A DNA stretch of 5,716 nt from Rhodobacteraceae bacterium UBA3087 (lineage in GTDB: Bacteria > Pseudomonadota > Alphaproteobacteria > Rhodobacterales > Rhodobacteraceae). Of the stretch, positions 1-5,716 are shown in pieces. Position 1 is the first letter of the stretch. Every line of letters begins with the position of its first letter. The stretch lies in the NCBI GenBank assembly GCA_002367285.1, contig DFBF01000155.1, positions 1-5,716 on the forward strand. Reading direction: 5' to 3'. The position numbers and the translations under genes were made by a program. Under the pieces are notes generated by a model that made no database searches, was not told where the DNA came from, and was given only the letters and a program-made list of their open reading frames with translations.

Positions 1-1
1 T

Positions 2-652
2 GCGGACCTTGTCATCTATAACAGTCAGCAAAGCCGCAAAGATGCCGAACGGTATTTCACCGATTGGGGGCGGGTGCCCGACGGGGTCGTGGCCTTGTTG
101 GGGGTCGATGTTCCCACGCCGACCACTGTGCCAATTCGCCTGAACGCTCCCTATTTTGTGACCCTTGGCACGATCGAGCCGCGCAAGAACCATGCGCTGT
201 TGCTGACTGTTTGGCAGCTGCTGGCGGAGACAATGGATCAGGTCCCCGAACTGGTCATCATCGGTGCGCGCGGTTGGAACAACGAAGCGGTATTTGCCCA
301 GCTGGATACGAAACCCGCACATATTCACGAGTTGAACGGCCTGGATGATGGCGAAACCGCGGCCCTGGTCCAGGGCGCGCGCGCGCTTTTGTTCCCCAGT
401 TTTGCCGAAGGTTTTGGTCTGCCACCGGCCGAGGCATTGGCGCTGGGCACGGATGTGGTTGCGAATGCTCTGCCAGTTTATTGTGAAGCACTTGGAAACA
501 ATGCCATTTACGCGGATGTATTGGATATGTATTCTTGGGCGAAAATCATAAACAGTTTGGCATTCACACGCGAGGCAGAGCAAAAGGCACATACTCCCGT
601 CACACTTCCCACCTGGGCCGATCATTTCAACCTTGTTTTAAAGGTAACGTGA
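2..652 (+). CDS. GT4-family (GT-B) glycosyltransferase, C-terminal part; 5' end outside window
   Basis: This is the C-terminal portion (216 visible residues) of a retaining GT-B glycosyltransferase of the GT4 type, which moves a sugar from a nucleotide-sugar donor to a growing glycan, normally at the cytoplasmic face of the inner membrane. The frame is open to the left edge, so the in-frame GTG at 74 is probably internal and the start lies outside. Visible GT4 signs are N-S-Q-Q-S-R near visible residues 7-12 (end of the N-terminal Rossmann domain), the GTIEPRKNH motif at 55-63 that opens the donor domain, and FPSFAEGFGLPPAE at 131-144, with the E-x7-E pair E136/E144 that contacts the donor. 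The ending, with a Trp in the last helix (TWADHF), looks like a natural C-terminus. It is the first visible gene of a four-gene plus-strand set. Donor and acceptor are not predictable; mannosyl- or rhamnosyltransferases share these motifs. Confidence 0.9.
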   Translation, partial: ADLVIYNSQQSRKDAERYFTDWGRVPDGVVALLGVDVPTPTTVPIRLNAPYFVTLGTIEPRKNHALLLTVWQLLAETMDQVPELVIIGARGWNNEAVFAQLDTKPAHIHELNGLDDGETAALVQGARALLFPSFAEGFGLPPAEALALGTDVVANALPVYCEALGNNAIYADVLDMYSWAKIINSLAFTREAEQKAHTPVTLPTWADHFNLVLKVT

Positions 653-682
653 TAGCCGGAAAGGGGACCATACGGGTGTCGA
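653..682 (+). promoter_or_regulatory. Short intergenic leader with Shine-Dalgarno candidate for the next gene
   Basis: This 30-nt spacer contains AAGGGGA at 661-667, a good ribosome binding site. It is 15 nt from the TTG at 683, which is long. It is 8 nt from a GTG at 676, but that codon is in a different frame from the conserved protein. A second site, AAAGGGA at 689-695, lies 5 nt before an in-frame TTG at 701. No promoter or terminator is evident, which fits co-transcription with the upstream gene. Confidence 0.5.
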
Positions 683-1711
683 TTGCACAAAGGGAAACAA
701 TTGGGTGCTTGGAGGTCATATCGGCTGAGGCTGCAACGCAAGCGGTGGCGCATTCGTGCGTTCCGAAAGCGTCGCGAATTGGCAGAGATTGCGAACCGCA
801 CAGCAGCGATCAAGCCCAAGGATATCCTGGTCTTTTCCACGCTCAGAAATGAACGCATCCGCCTGCCGTTTTTCCTGAAATACTATCGCGATATGGGCGT
901 GAACCATTTCGTGATTGTCGACAACAATTCCGATGACGGCAGCCGTGAATACCTGGCCGATCAGCCTGACGTGTCCCTATGGACTGCCGACGCCAGCTAT
1001 AAGCGCGCGCGGTTCGGGGTGGATTGGCTGAACTGGCTGCAACTCAAATACGCGCATGGCCATTGGTGCCTGGTGGTCGATCCGGACGAATTCCTGGTCT
1101 ATCCGTTCTGCGACACGCGCCCTTTGCGCGCCTTGACTGATTGGCTGGACGCCAGCAGCATCAAATCCTTTGGGGCAATGTTGTTGGACATGTACCCCAA
1201 GGGCCCGATGGACGCACAGCCCTATCGCGAAGGGCAGGACCCTTTTGAAATCGCCAGCTGGTTTGACAGCGGCAATTACATGGTCGAGAAGAATTCGAAG
1301 TTTGGCAACCTGTGGATACAGGGTGGCCCGCGCACTCGTGCGTTCTTTTATGACAACCCCGAACGTGCGCCAGCGCTGAACAAGGTCCCTCTGGTGAAAT
1401 GGGACCGCAGCTATGCCTATGTCAGTTCGACCCACATGGTTCTGCCGCGGGGGCTGAACCTGGTTTATGATGAATGGGGCGGGGAAAAGGCCTCGGGTTG
1501 CCTGTTGCACGCCAAGTTCCTGGACACGTTCAGCGCCAAGGCCGCCGAGGAGCTGGAGCGCAGACAGCATTACGCCGGTAGCCATGAATACCGTGCCTAT
1601 CACCAGCACCTGAAGGACGACCCGGATCTTTGGTGCAAGTGGAGCGAGAAATACATAAACTGGCGTCAGTTGGAAATCCTGGGGCTGATGTCCAAAGGGA
1701 ACTGGGCATGA
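683..1711 (+). CDS. GT2-like (GT-A fold) glycosyltransferase, Glyco_tranf_2_4 type
   Basis: This is a predicted inverting GT-A glycosyltransferase of 342 aa that would act in the cytoplasm or at the inner membrane. FSTLRNER at 51-58 begins the fold. VDNNSDDGS at 79-87 is the nucleotide-binding segment typical of family 2. VVDPDEFLVY at 131-140 carries the DxD-like metal site (D133, D135). A His-containing HAKFL at 276-280 resembles the distal conserved motif of this family. The first 31 residues are strongly basic (12 Lys/Arg in residues 11-31) with interspersed aromatic and aliphatic residues, suggesting peripheral membrane association; there is no signal peptide or transmembrane helix. The start is uncertain: no ATG fits, and TTG 683 and TTG 701 are the in-frame candidates, the latter with better ribosome-binding-site spacing. 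The stop overlaps the next start (ATGA). The substrate is unknown; GT92-like enzymes are distant relatives. Confidence 0.88.
   Translation: MHKGKQLGAWRSYRLRLQRKRWRIRAFRKRRELAEIANRTAAIKPKDILVFSTLRNERIRLPFFLKYYRDMGVNHFVIVDNNSDDGSREYLADQPDVSLWTADASYKRARFGVDWLNWLQLKYAHGHWCLVVDPDEFLVYPFCDTRPLRALTDWLDASSIKSFGAMLLDMYPKGPMDAQPYREGQDPFEIASWFDSGNYMVEKNSKFGNLWIQGGPRTRAFFYDNPERAPALNKVPLVKWDRSYAYVSSTHMVLPRGLNLVYDEWGGEKASGCLLHAKFLDTFSAKAAEELERRQHYAGSHEYRAYHQHLKDDPDLWCKWSEKYINWRQLEILGLMSKGNWA
1696..1700 (+). promoter_or_regulatory. Ribosome binding site for the GT14-like gene
   Basis: AGGGA lies 7 nt before the ATG at 1708, inside the end of the preceding gene. It decides the start of the next gene: the same frame is open upstream to 1630, but this well-spaced site and the ATGA stop/start overlap at 1708-1711 favour ATG 1708, where the typical MTVGIVMLVH beginning of the family is found. 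Confidence 0.7.
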
Positions 1712-3405
1712 CTGTCGGGATCGTCATGCTGGTCCACGAGGCATTCGACCGTGCCGAACAGGTCGCCCGCCATTGGGCCACACATGATTGCCCCGTGGTG
1801 ATCCATGTGGACAAACGTGTAAAGCGGGGCGCCTATTCGAGTTTCGCGAGCAACCTGTCAGACCTGGACAACGTGAAATTCTGTGGCCGCCACAAATGTG
1901 AATGGGGCACCTGGTCCCTTGTTGCGGCCAGCCAAACCGCATCTGAAATGATGCTGAAAAGCTTTACCGAGGTGTGTCATGTTTTTCTGGCGTCGGGCAG
2001 CTGCCTTCCCCTGCGCCCGGTCGAAGAGATGGTGGAATACCTTGGCGACCGCCCGATGACGAACTTCATCGAAAGCGTCACCACCGAAGACGTGCCCTGG
2101 ACGGTTGGCGGGCTGGATGCGGAACGCTTCACGCTGCGGTTCCCGTTTTCGTGGAAGCGCAATCGCCGCCTGTTTGACGCTTATGTTCGCACGCAGCGGC
2201 GCCTGAAATTCAAACGCAGGGTGCCACCCGGCATTGTGCCTCATCTGGGCAGCCAATGGTGGTGCCTGACCCGCCAAACGCTAAGCGCGATCTTGGAAGA
2301 CCCAGAGCGCGAGGCCTATGATCGGTATTTCAAAAAGGTCTGGATTCCTGACGAGAGCTATTATCAGACCTTGGTTCGGCTCTATTCCACCAATATCGAA
2401 AGCCGCTCACTGACCCTGTCGAAATTCGACTTTCAGGGAAAGCCGCACATTTTCTATGACGACCACCTTCAACTTTTGCGCCGGTCGGACTGTTTCGTTG
2501 CGCGGAAAATCTGGCCCCACGCCAACAAGCTGTATGATGGTTTTCTATCAAATGCGGCCAAGCTGATGACAGGGGCCGAACCCAACCCCGGCAAGATCGA
2601 CCGCATTTTTTCCAAGGCGGTTGAACGGCGCACCAAGGGACGGCCCGGCCTGTATATGCAAAGCCGGTTCCCGAACGAAGGTTGGGAAAACGGCCAGACC
2701 TGCGCGCAGTATTCGGTGTTCGAAGGATTCAGCGAGCTGTTTGAGGATTTCGATCAATGGCTGAACCGCATGGTTGGCGCCCGTGTGCACGGCCACCTTT
2801 TCGCGCCGGAACGGGTGAATTTCGCCAATGGCCAACCCGTGTTTTCCGGCGCGCTGACCGACAGCCCGGATGTCCGCGACTATAACCCACGCGCGTTTCT
2901 GACCAGCCTGATCTGGAATACACGCGGTGAACGACAGTGCTTTCAATTCGGTCCGCGCGACACGCAAGATCTGAACTGGTTCTTTGCCAAGGATCCCAAC
3001 GCACAGATCAGCGTGATCTCGGGCGCTTGGGCGGTGCCTTTGTTTCATTCGAACAAGAACTTCTCGGATATTCGCCGTGAAGCCGCACGTCTGCAAAAGA
3101 TAGAAGCCGTGCACCTGGAGGTTTTGCGCAGCTTTTACTCCAAGGCGCGGGTGCGGATCTGGACCATGGCCGAATTCGTCGATAACCCGATGGAGCCGCT
3201 GCAAACCATCATCGACGAAATCGGTGCGCGTAGCCCGAACCGCTTGGCCGAGGCACCCAAAATGGTCAGCCTGGATGGGTTCGGCCAATTCCTGCAAAAC
3301 CTCAAAAACCAGGGCATGCAGCCGCATCTGATGGGCGATTTCCCAGCCGGTAGTGACCCCGTTAATAATCCGCGCAAGCCGCGCAAACCCTATCTGGTAA
3401 AGTGA
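1708..3405 (+). CDS. GT14-family (core-2/I-branching, O-xylosyltransferase type) glycosyltransferase with uncharacterised C-terminal domain
   Basis: This 565-aa protein has two parts. Residues 1 to about 260 match the GT14 'Branch' fold of beta-1,6-N-acetylglucosaminyltransferases and peptide O-xylosyltransferases. IVMLVHEAFDRAEQ at 5-18 is the first strand and helix. VIHVDKR at 31-37 follows. LASGSCLPLRP at 94-104 corresponds to the family's Ser-Gly-x-x-xPL segment. GSQWWCLTR at 181-189 and IPDESYYQTL at 213-222 follow, with E216 at the position of the presumed catalytic base. Residues about 270-565 form a separate region, rich in Trp and Phe, that is not needed for the GT14 fold; I recall such tails in Rhodobacterales under a DUF5927-type name, but this is not checked. 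The tail end is basic (RKPRKP). The ATGA overlap with the upstream gene and 3-nt gap to the sulfotransferase indicate translational coupling. It probably adds branching GlcNAc or Xyl to a glycan; the donor is not determinable. Confidence 0.88.
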   Translation: MTVGIVMLVHEAFDRAEQVARHWATHDCPVVIHVDKRVKRGAYSSFASNLSDLDNVKFCGRHKCEWGTWSLVAASQTASEMMLKSFTEVCHVFLASGSCLPLRPVEEMVEYLGDRPMTNFIESVTTEDVPWTVGGLDAERFTLRFPFSWKRNRRLFDAYVRTQRRLKFKRRVPPGIVPHLGSQWWCLTRQTLSAILEDPEREAYDRYFKKVWIPDESYYQTLVRLYSTNIESRSLTLSKFDFQGKPHIFYDDHLQLLRRSDCFVARKIWPHANKLYDGFLSNAAKLMTGAEPNPGKIDRIFSKAVERRTKGRPGLYMQSRFPNEGWENGQTCAQYSVFEGFSELFEDFDQWLNRMVGARVHGHLFAPERVNFANGQPVFSGALTDSPDVRDYNPRAFLTSLIWNTRGERQCFQFGPRDTQDLNWFFAKDPNAQISVISGAWAVPLFHSNKNFSDIRREAARLQKIEAVHLEVLRSFYSKARVRIWTMAEFVDNPMEPLQTIIDEIGARSPNRLAEAPKMVSLDGFGQFLQNLKNQGMQPHLMGDFPAGSDPVNNPRKPRKPYLVK

Positions 3406-3408
3406 TCC

Positions 3409-4818
3409 ATGGCCCGCAAATACGACTATTTCATCATCTTCGCGGAAATGCGCACGGGGTCAAATTTCCTTGAATCGAACCTGGATGAGTTTCCGGGGCT
3501 CAAGTGCTATGGCGAGGCGTTCAATCCCTATTTCATGGTCACACCCAAGATGAAGGAACTGTTCGGCGTCACGGTCAAGATGCGCGATGCTGATCCCATG
3601 TTGCTGGTGCGTCGGATGATCGAACACGCACCGGGCATGCCGGGGTTTCGGTTCTTTTCCGATCACGATCCGCGTGTTTTTGAGGCCGCGATGGATGATC
3701 CGCGTTGCGCCAAGGTGGTTCTGACCCGCAACCACGTGGAGGCCTATGTCAGCCGTAAGATCGCCTGGGAAACGGATCAGTGGCAGTTGAACGACGTAAA
3801 AGATGTGGTCAAGAAGAAGGCGCGTTTCGTGCCGGAGGAGTTCGAAAAGCTGTTTTACCGCTTCAAGGATTTCCAGCTAAAGGTGAAAGACCGGCTTCAG
3901 CGGACCGGCCAGACGGCGTTTTATATCGACTATGAAGAAAGCCAGGATCTGGGTGTTTTGAATGGGTTGGCCAAATTTCTGGGCGAGGATCACGAGATCA
4001 CTGAATTTGCCGGCAAGTTCAAAAAACAGAACCCTGAGCCTTTGGTCGACAAGGTAAAGAACTATGATGTGCTGGTGGAAACCGTCGCCAAGGTGGATCT
4101 GTTTGACCTAGGGCGCGTACCGAACTTTGAACCGCAACGCACGCCTGCCGTGCCAACATATGTGACAGCAGGCGATGCGCCGGTGCTGTTTTTGCCGATC
4201 AAAGGTGGGCCAGTGGCGCGGGTGCGCGACTGGATGTCGGGGCTGGGCGAGGTGACGGATGGTTTCACGCAAAAAACATTGCGGCAGTGGAAGCGGCAGC
4301 ACAAGGGGCATCGGAGCTTTACGGTTCTACGCCACCCTGTGGCGCGCCTGCATGCGGCGTTCTGCACCCATTTCCTGCAAGACAGCCCCGAAACATTCTG
4401 GGAAATCCGCCAGGCCTTGCGGGACAATTATGATGTGCCTCTGCCCGAAGGCATGCCAGGCGACGACTATGACCGGCGCGCACATCATGCGGCATTTCTG
4501 GGCTTTATCGACTTTGTGAAAAAGAACCAGACGGGGCAAAGTGGCATTCGGGTTGATGCGTCCTGGGCAACGCAATCTGCCGTTGTGCAGGGCTTTGGCC
4601 AGTTCATGCTTCCGGATCGTATTATTCGCGAGGATCGGTTGCTGGAGGGCTTGGCCAGCTTGGTCGACGAATTGGGGCTGGATATGCCGGCCTTGCCGGA
4701 CGCAAGCGAAGATCAGCCTTTTGCATTGGGCAAGATCTATGACAAGGAAATCGAAGCGGCCGTGCGTGGAGTTTACCAACGCGATTATATGATGTTCGGC
4801 TTCAGACCCTGGGCCTGA
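3409..4818 (+). CDS. NodH-like PAPS sulfotransferase with two sulfotransferase-like halves
   Basis: This predicted cytoplasmic 469-aa enzyme would transfer sulfate from 3'-phosphoadenylyl sulfate (PAPS), probably to a sugar made by the neighbouring glycosyltransferases. In the N-terminal half, FAEMRTGSNFLESNL at 11-25 is the 5'-phosphosulfate-binding loop, as in NodH and Stf0. VVLTRNHVEAYVSRKIA at 103-119 is the 3'-phosphate-binding segment (R107, S115). KQNPEPLVDKVKNYD at 206-220 matches the C-terminal signature of that family. The C-terminal half (about 256-469) again starts with a strand-loop (VLFLPIKGG, 259-267). It then has FTVLRHPVARLHAAF at 304-318, like the 3'-phosphate motif of Sulfotransfer_2 proteins, and ends with a YxxDYMMFGF segment at 456-465. 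Its first loop lacks the usual Lys/Arg-Thr-Gly-Ser/Thr pattern, so it may be degenerate. ATG 3409 starts 3 nt after the upstream stop with only a weak ribosome binding site, suggesting coupling. Acceptor unknown. Confidence 0.87.
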   Translation: MARKYDYFIIFAEMRTGSNFLESNLDEFPGLKCYGEAFNPYFMVTPKMKELFGVTVKMRDADPMLLVRRMIEHAPGMPGFRFFSDHDPRVFEAAMDDPRCAKVVLTRNHVEAYVSRKIAWETDQWQLNDVKDVVKKKARFVPEEFEKLFYRFKDFQLKVKDRLQRTGQTAFYIDYEESQDLGVLNGLAKFLGEDHEITEFAGKFKKQNPEPLVDKVKNYDVLVETVAKVDLFDLGRVPNFEPQRTPAVPTYVTAGDAPVLFLPIKGGPVARVRDWMSGLGEVTDGFTQKTLRQWKRQHKGHRSFTVLRHPVARLHAAFCTHFLQDSPETFWEIRQALRDNYDVPLPEGMPGDDYDRRAHHAAFLGFIDFVKKNQTGQSGIRVDASWATQSAVVQGFGQFMLPDRIIREDRLLEGLASLVDELGLDMPALPDASEDQPFALGKIYDKEIEAAVRGVYQRDYMMFGFRPWA

Positions 4819-4873
4819 CACTGCTGCCGGAAGGTTGCCCCAAAACCCCACGTCTTGGCTTACCGAAGCGAAA
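4819..4873. other. Convergent intergenic gap
   Basis: These 55 nt separate the sulfotransferase stop from the ptsN stop on the opposite strand. The gap contains C-runs (CCCC twice around 4838-4852) but no clear intrinsic terminator with a T-tract for either strand. Its right end carries one arm of the inverted repeat listed separately. Confidence 0.6.
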
Positions 4874-4903
4874 TCAGGCCGCCTTGGTGCTTTGCGCTTC
4901 GGT
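4862..4903. repeat. 9-bp inverted repeat spanning the end of ptsN; possible bidirectional transcript-end structure
   Basis: ACCGAAGCG at 4862-4870 is perfectly complementary to CGCTTCGGT at 4895-4903. After a one-base bulge (G4894), AAA 4871-4873 can also pair with TTT 4891-4893, leaving a 17-nt loop that includes the ptsN stop codon. In the ptsN transcript the first arm is coding and the second lies just after the stop. No run of T follows either arm, so an intrinsic terminator is not demonstrated. A transcript-stabilising 3' hairpin or a Rho-assisted end is equally possible. Confidence 0.4.
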
Positions 4904-5338
4904 CAGAAGGGCATGCAGCGTCACCGGGTCCGAATTGGCCCGCAATTTCGCACAGATGGCCGAGTCGCGCATGGTGCGCGACACCAGAGCCAGCGCTTTC
5001 AGATGCTCCACGCCAGATCCTTCGGGTGCGAAGAGGGCAAAGACAAGATCCACGGGCTGACGGTCGACGGCGTCGAAATCGAACGGGCGTTCGATCCGAA
5101 TGAATGCGCCGATTACCTCGGAGATACCGGAAATCCGCGCATGCGGCAGGGCAACCCCGTGCCCCACGCCTGTGGGCCCCAGGTTTTCACGTTCCTGCAA
5201 GGCGGTGAACGCCGTGCTGGCGCATACGCCGTCACTGGTCGACACAAGTTCCCCAAGGTCCTGAAACAGGCGTTTCTTGGAGGTCACGTTGCCGACGACC
5301 TTTACGGCCTCGGGCCGGAGAATGTCCGAAAGTTCCAT
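4874..5338 (-). CDS. ptsN: PTS IIA-like nitrogen-regulatory protein PtsN (EIIA-Ntr)
   Basis: A 154-aa cytoplasmic EIIA-Ntr protein, the terminal phosphate acceptor of the nitrogen phosphotransferase chain (PtsP to PtsO/NPr to PtsN). It is a regulator rather than a sugar transporter; in other proteobacteria it influences potassium transport, stress responses and nitrogen/carbon balance. The beginning MELSDILRPEAV is typical. VGHGVALPHARI at 58-69 holds the phosphorylated His (H66) and a second conserved His (H60). EHLKAL at 111-116 supplies another conserved active-site residue. The length is close to the usual 150-165 aa, so the gene looks complete and intact. ATG 5338 is the only plausible start, because an in-frame stop (TAG) directly precedes it; the ribosome binding site is weak (GGA in TTGGATAG). 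It lies 39 nt downstream of hpf on the same strand, the conserved order, and is probably co-transcribed with it. Confidence 0.95.
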   Translation of the reverse strand: MELSDILRPEAVKVVGNVTSKKRLFQDLGELVSTSDGVCASTAFTALQERENLGPTGVGHGVALPHARISGISEVIGAFIRIERPFDFDAVDRQPVDLVFALFAPEGSGVEHLKALALVSRTMRDSAICAKLRANSDPVTLHALLTEAQSTKAA

Positions 5339-5371
5339 CTATCCAACACTTTCATGCGGCCCGGGGCCTGT

Positions 5372-5387
5372 GGGCGCTTAGGCGCCC
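5372..5387 (-). repeat. GC-rich hairpin over the hpf stop codon
   Basis: GGGCGC at 5372-5377 pairs perfectly with GCGCCC at 5382-5387 around a 4-nt loop (5378-5381) that contains the TAA stop of hpf. On the coding (minus) strand no T-tract follows, so it is not a standard intrinsic terminator. A second small GC-rich self-complementary patch, GGCCCGGGGCC, lies within the same hpf-ptsN gap. The structure could modulate expression of ptsN relative to hpf or protect the mRNA; it could also be a chance result of high GC. Confidence 0.4.
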
Positions 5388-5716
5388 TTGGGGTCGATCC
5401 AGCCAATGTTTCCGTCTTCACGACGGTACACGACATTCACGCCCTCAGTTTTCTCATTGCGGAAAACCAGGACCGGTGCGTGCGCCAGCTCCATCTGCAT
5501 GACCGCTTCGCCAACGGATAGCGACGGAATGCGCGTCTCCATTTCGGCGATGATCATCGGCGTGAGCGTGGCGTCGTCCGACTCCTCGTGGCCTTCCTCT
5601 GCGGCGAGGATATACGAGGAGCCGCCGAAAACTGCAACCGGATCGACGCGGTCTTTGTGATGGTCTTTCAACCGGCGCTTGTAACGGCGCAGTTGTTTTT
5701 CCATCTTTTCGGCGCA
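5378..5716 (-). CDS. hpf: Ribosome hibernation promoting factor, long form, C-terminal part; 5' end outside window
   Basis: Hpf binds the 30S subunit under starvation, and its long form dimerises ribosomes into inactive 100S particles through its C-terminal domain. The visible 112 residues cover the end of the S30AE domain (EKMEKQLRRYKRRLKDHH, a basic helix), an acidic linker (EEGHEESDD) and the whole dimerisation domain. That domain runs from TRIPSLSVGEAVMQMEL to VNVVYRREDGNIGWIDP, with the signature V-Y-R-R-x-D-G-N. The linker and this domain identify the long form rather than the short gammaproteobacterial one. The ATG at 5704 is internal: the frame continues as C-A-E-K to the window edge, and the ribosome-binding N-terminal domain is missing here. 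It is followed by ptsN after 39 nt. In related genomes the upstream neighbours are lptB and/or rpoN, which would lie to the right. Confidence 0.95.
   Translation of the reverse strand, partial: CAEKMEKQLRRYKRRLKDHHKDRVDPVAVFGGSSYILAAEEGHEESDDATLTPMIIAEMETRIPSLSVGEAVMQMELAHAPVLVFRNEKTEGVNVVYRREDGNIGWIDPKGA

Noticed and set aside
74..652. Treating GTG 74 as the true start of the first gene
   Set aside because: The frame stays open to the window edge with typical GT4 sequence before it (N-S-Q-Q-S-R), so the gene is truncated by the window rather than starting here.
977..1609. Long open frame on the minus strand opposite the GT2-like gene (210 codons)
   Set aside because: It is antisense to a gene with clear family motifs, its translation has no recognisable motif, and long antisense frames are common in GC-rich coding DNA.
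1630..1707. N-terminal extension of the GT14-like protein by 26 residues from an upstream alternative start
   Set aside because: The extension lies wholly inside the preceding gene, while ATG 1708 has a ribosome binding site at 7 nt, forms an ATGA overlap and begins the typical first beta-strand of the family.
2548..3327. Long open frame on the minus strand opposite the C-terminal half of the GT14-like gene (259 codons)
   Set aside because: The plus-strand frame is continuous with a recognisable protein and coupled to both neighbours. The antisense product is rich in His, Arg and Gln without motifs, which is typical of a shadow frame.
4327..4851. Minus-strand open frame opposite the sulfotransferase C-terminal half (174 codons)
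   Set aside because: The plus-strand frame carries sulfotransferase motifs right up to its end; the antisense translation has none.
4838..4852. C-rich stretch CCCCAAAACCCC as an intrinsic terminator or G-quadruplex element
   Set aside because: It has only two short C-runs, no stable hairpin and no T-tract, so it is not enough for either call.
4835..5521. Plus-strand open frame of 228 codons opposite ptsN and hpf
   Set aside because: It spans two strongly recognised minus-strand genes and the gap between them, and shows no family motif.

Overview
The window looks like a chromosomal segment of a marine-type alphaproteobacterium, most likely Rhodobacterales (Roseobacter/Rhodobacter group). This rests on recalled resemblance of the proteins to that group and on the adjacent hpf and ptsN genes, which belong to a conserved proteobacterial locus. 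No rRNA or other direct taxonomic marker is present. GC content is moderately high and coding density is near total.

Left part (2-4818, plus strand): four tightly packed same-strand genes form a probable operon for building and modifying a surface glycan. In order they are the 3' part of a GT4-type (GT-B) glycosyltransferase, a GT2-like (GT-A) glycosyltransferase with a very basic N-terminus, a GT14-like enzyme (beta-1,6-GlcNAc-transferase / peptide O-xylosyltransferase type) fused to a large C-terminal region of unknown function, and a NodH-like PAPS sulfotransferase. The sulfotransferase appears to contain two sulfotransferase-like halves. The spacings are 30 nt, a 4-nt ATGA overlap and 3 nt, so translational coupling is likely. 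Taken together the genes suggest assembly, branching and sulfation of an extracellular or cell-envelope polysaccharide. The actual glycan cannot be read from the sequence.

Right part (4874-5716, minus strand): ptsN (nitrogen-PTS EIIA) and the C-terminal part of long-form hpf (ribosome hibernation promoting factor), transcribed towards the glycan genes. They are housekeeping and regulatory genes, and hpf runs off the right edge.

The two blocks converge at a 55-nt gap (4819-4873). A 9-bp inverted repeat lies between that gap and the 3' end of ptsN. A compact GC-rich hairpin sits over the hpf stop codon. I see no mobile element, CRISPR array, tRNA or rRNA, and no gene-free stretch longer than about 60 bases. 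The most interesting items are the double-sulfotransferase architecture, the uncharacterised C-terminal half of the GT14 protein, and the animal-like pairing of a GT14 enzyme with a sulfotransferase in a bacterial operon.
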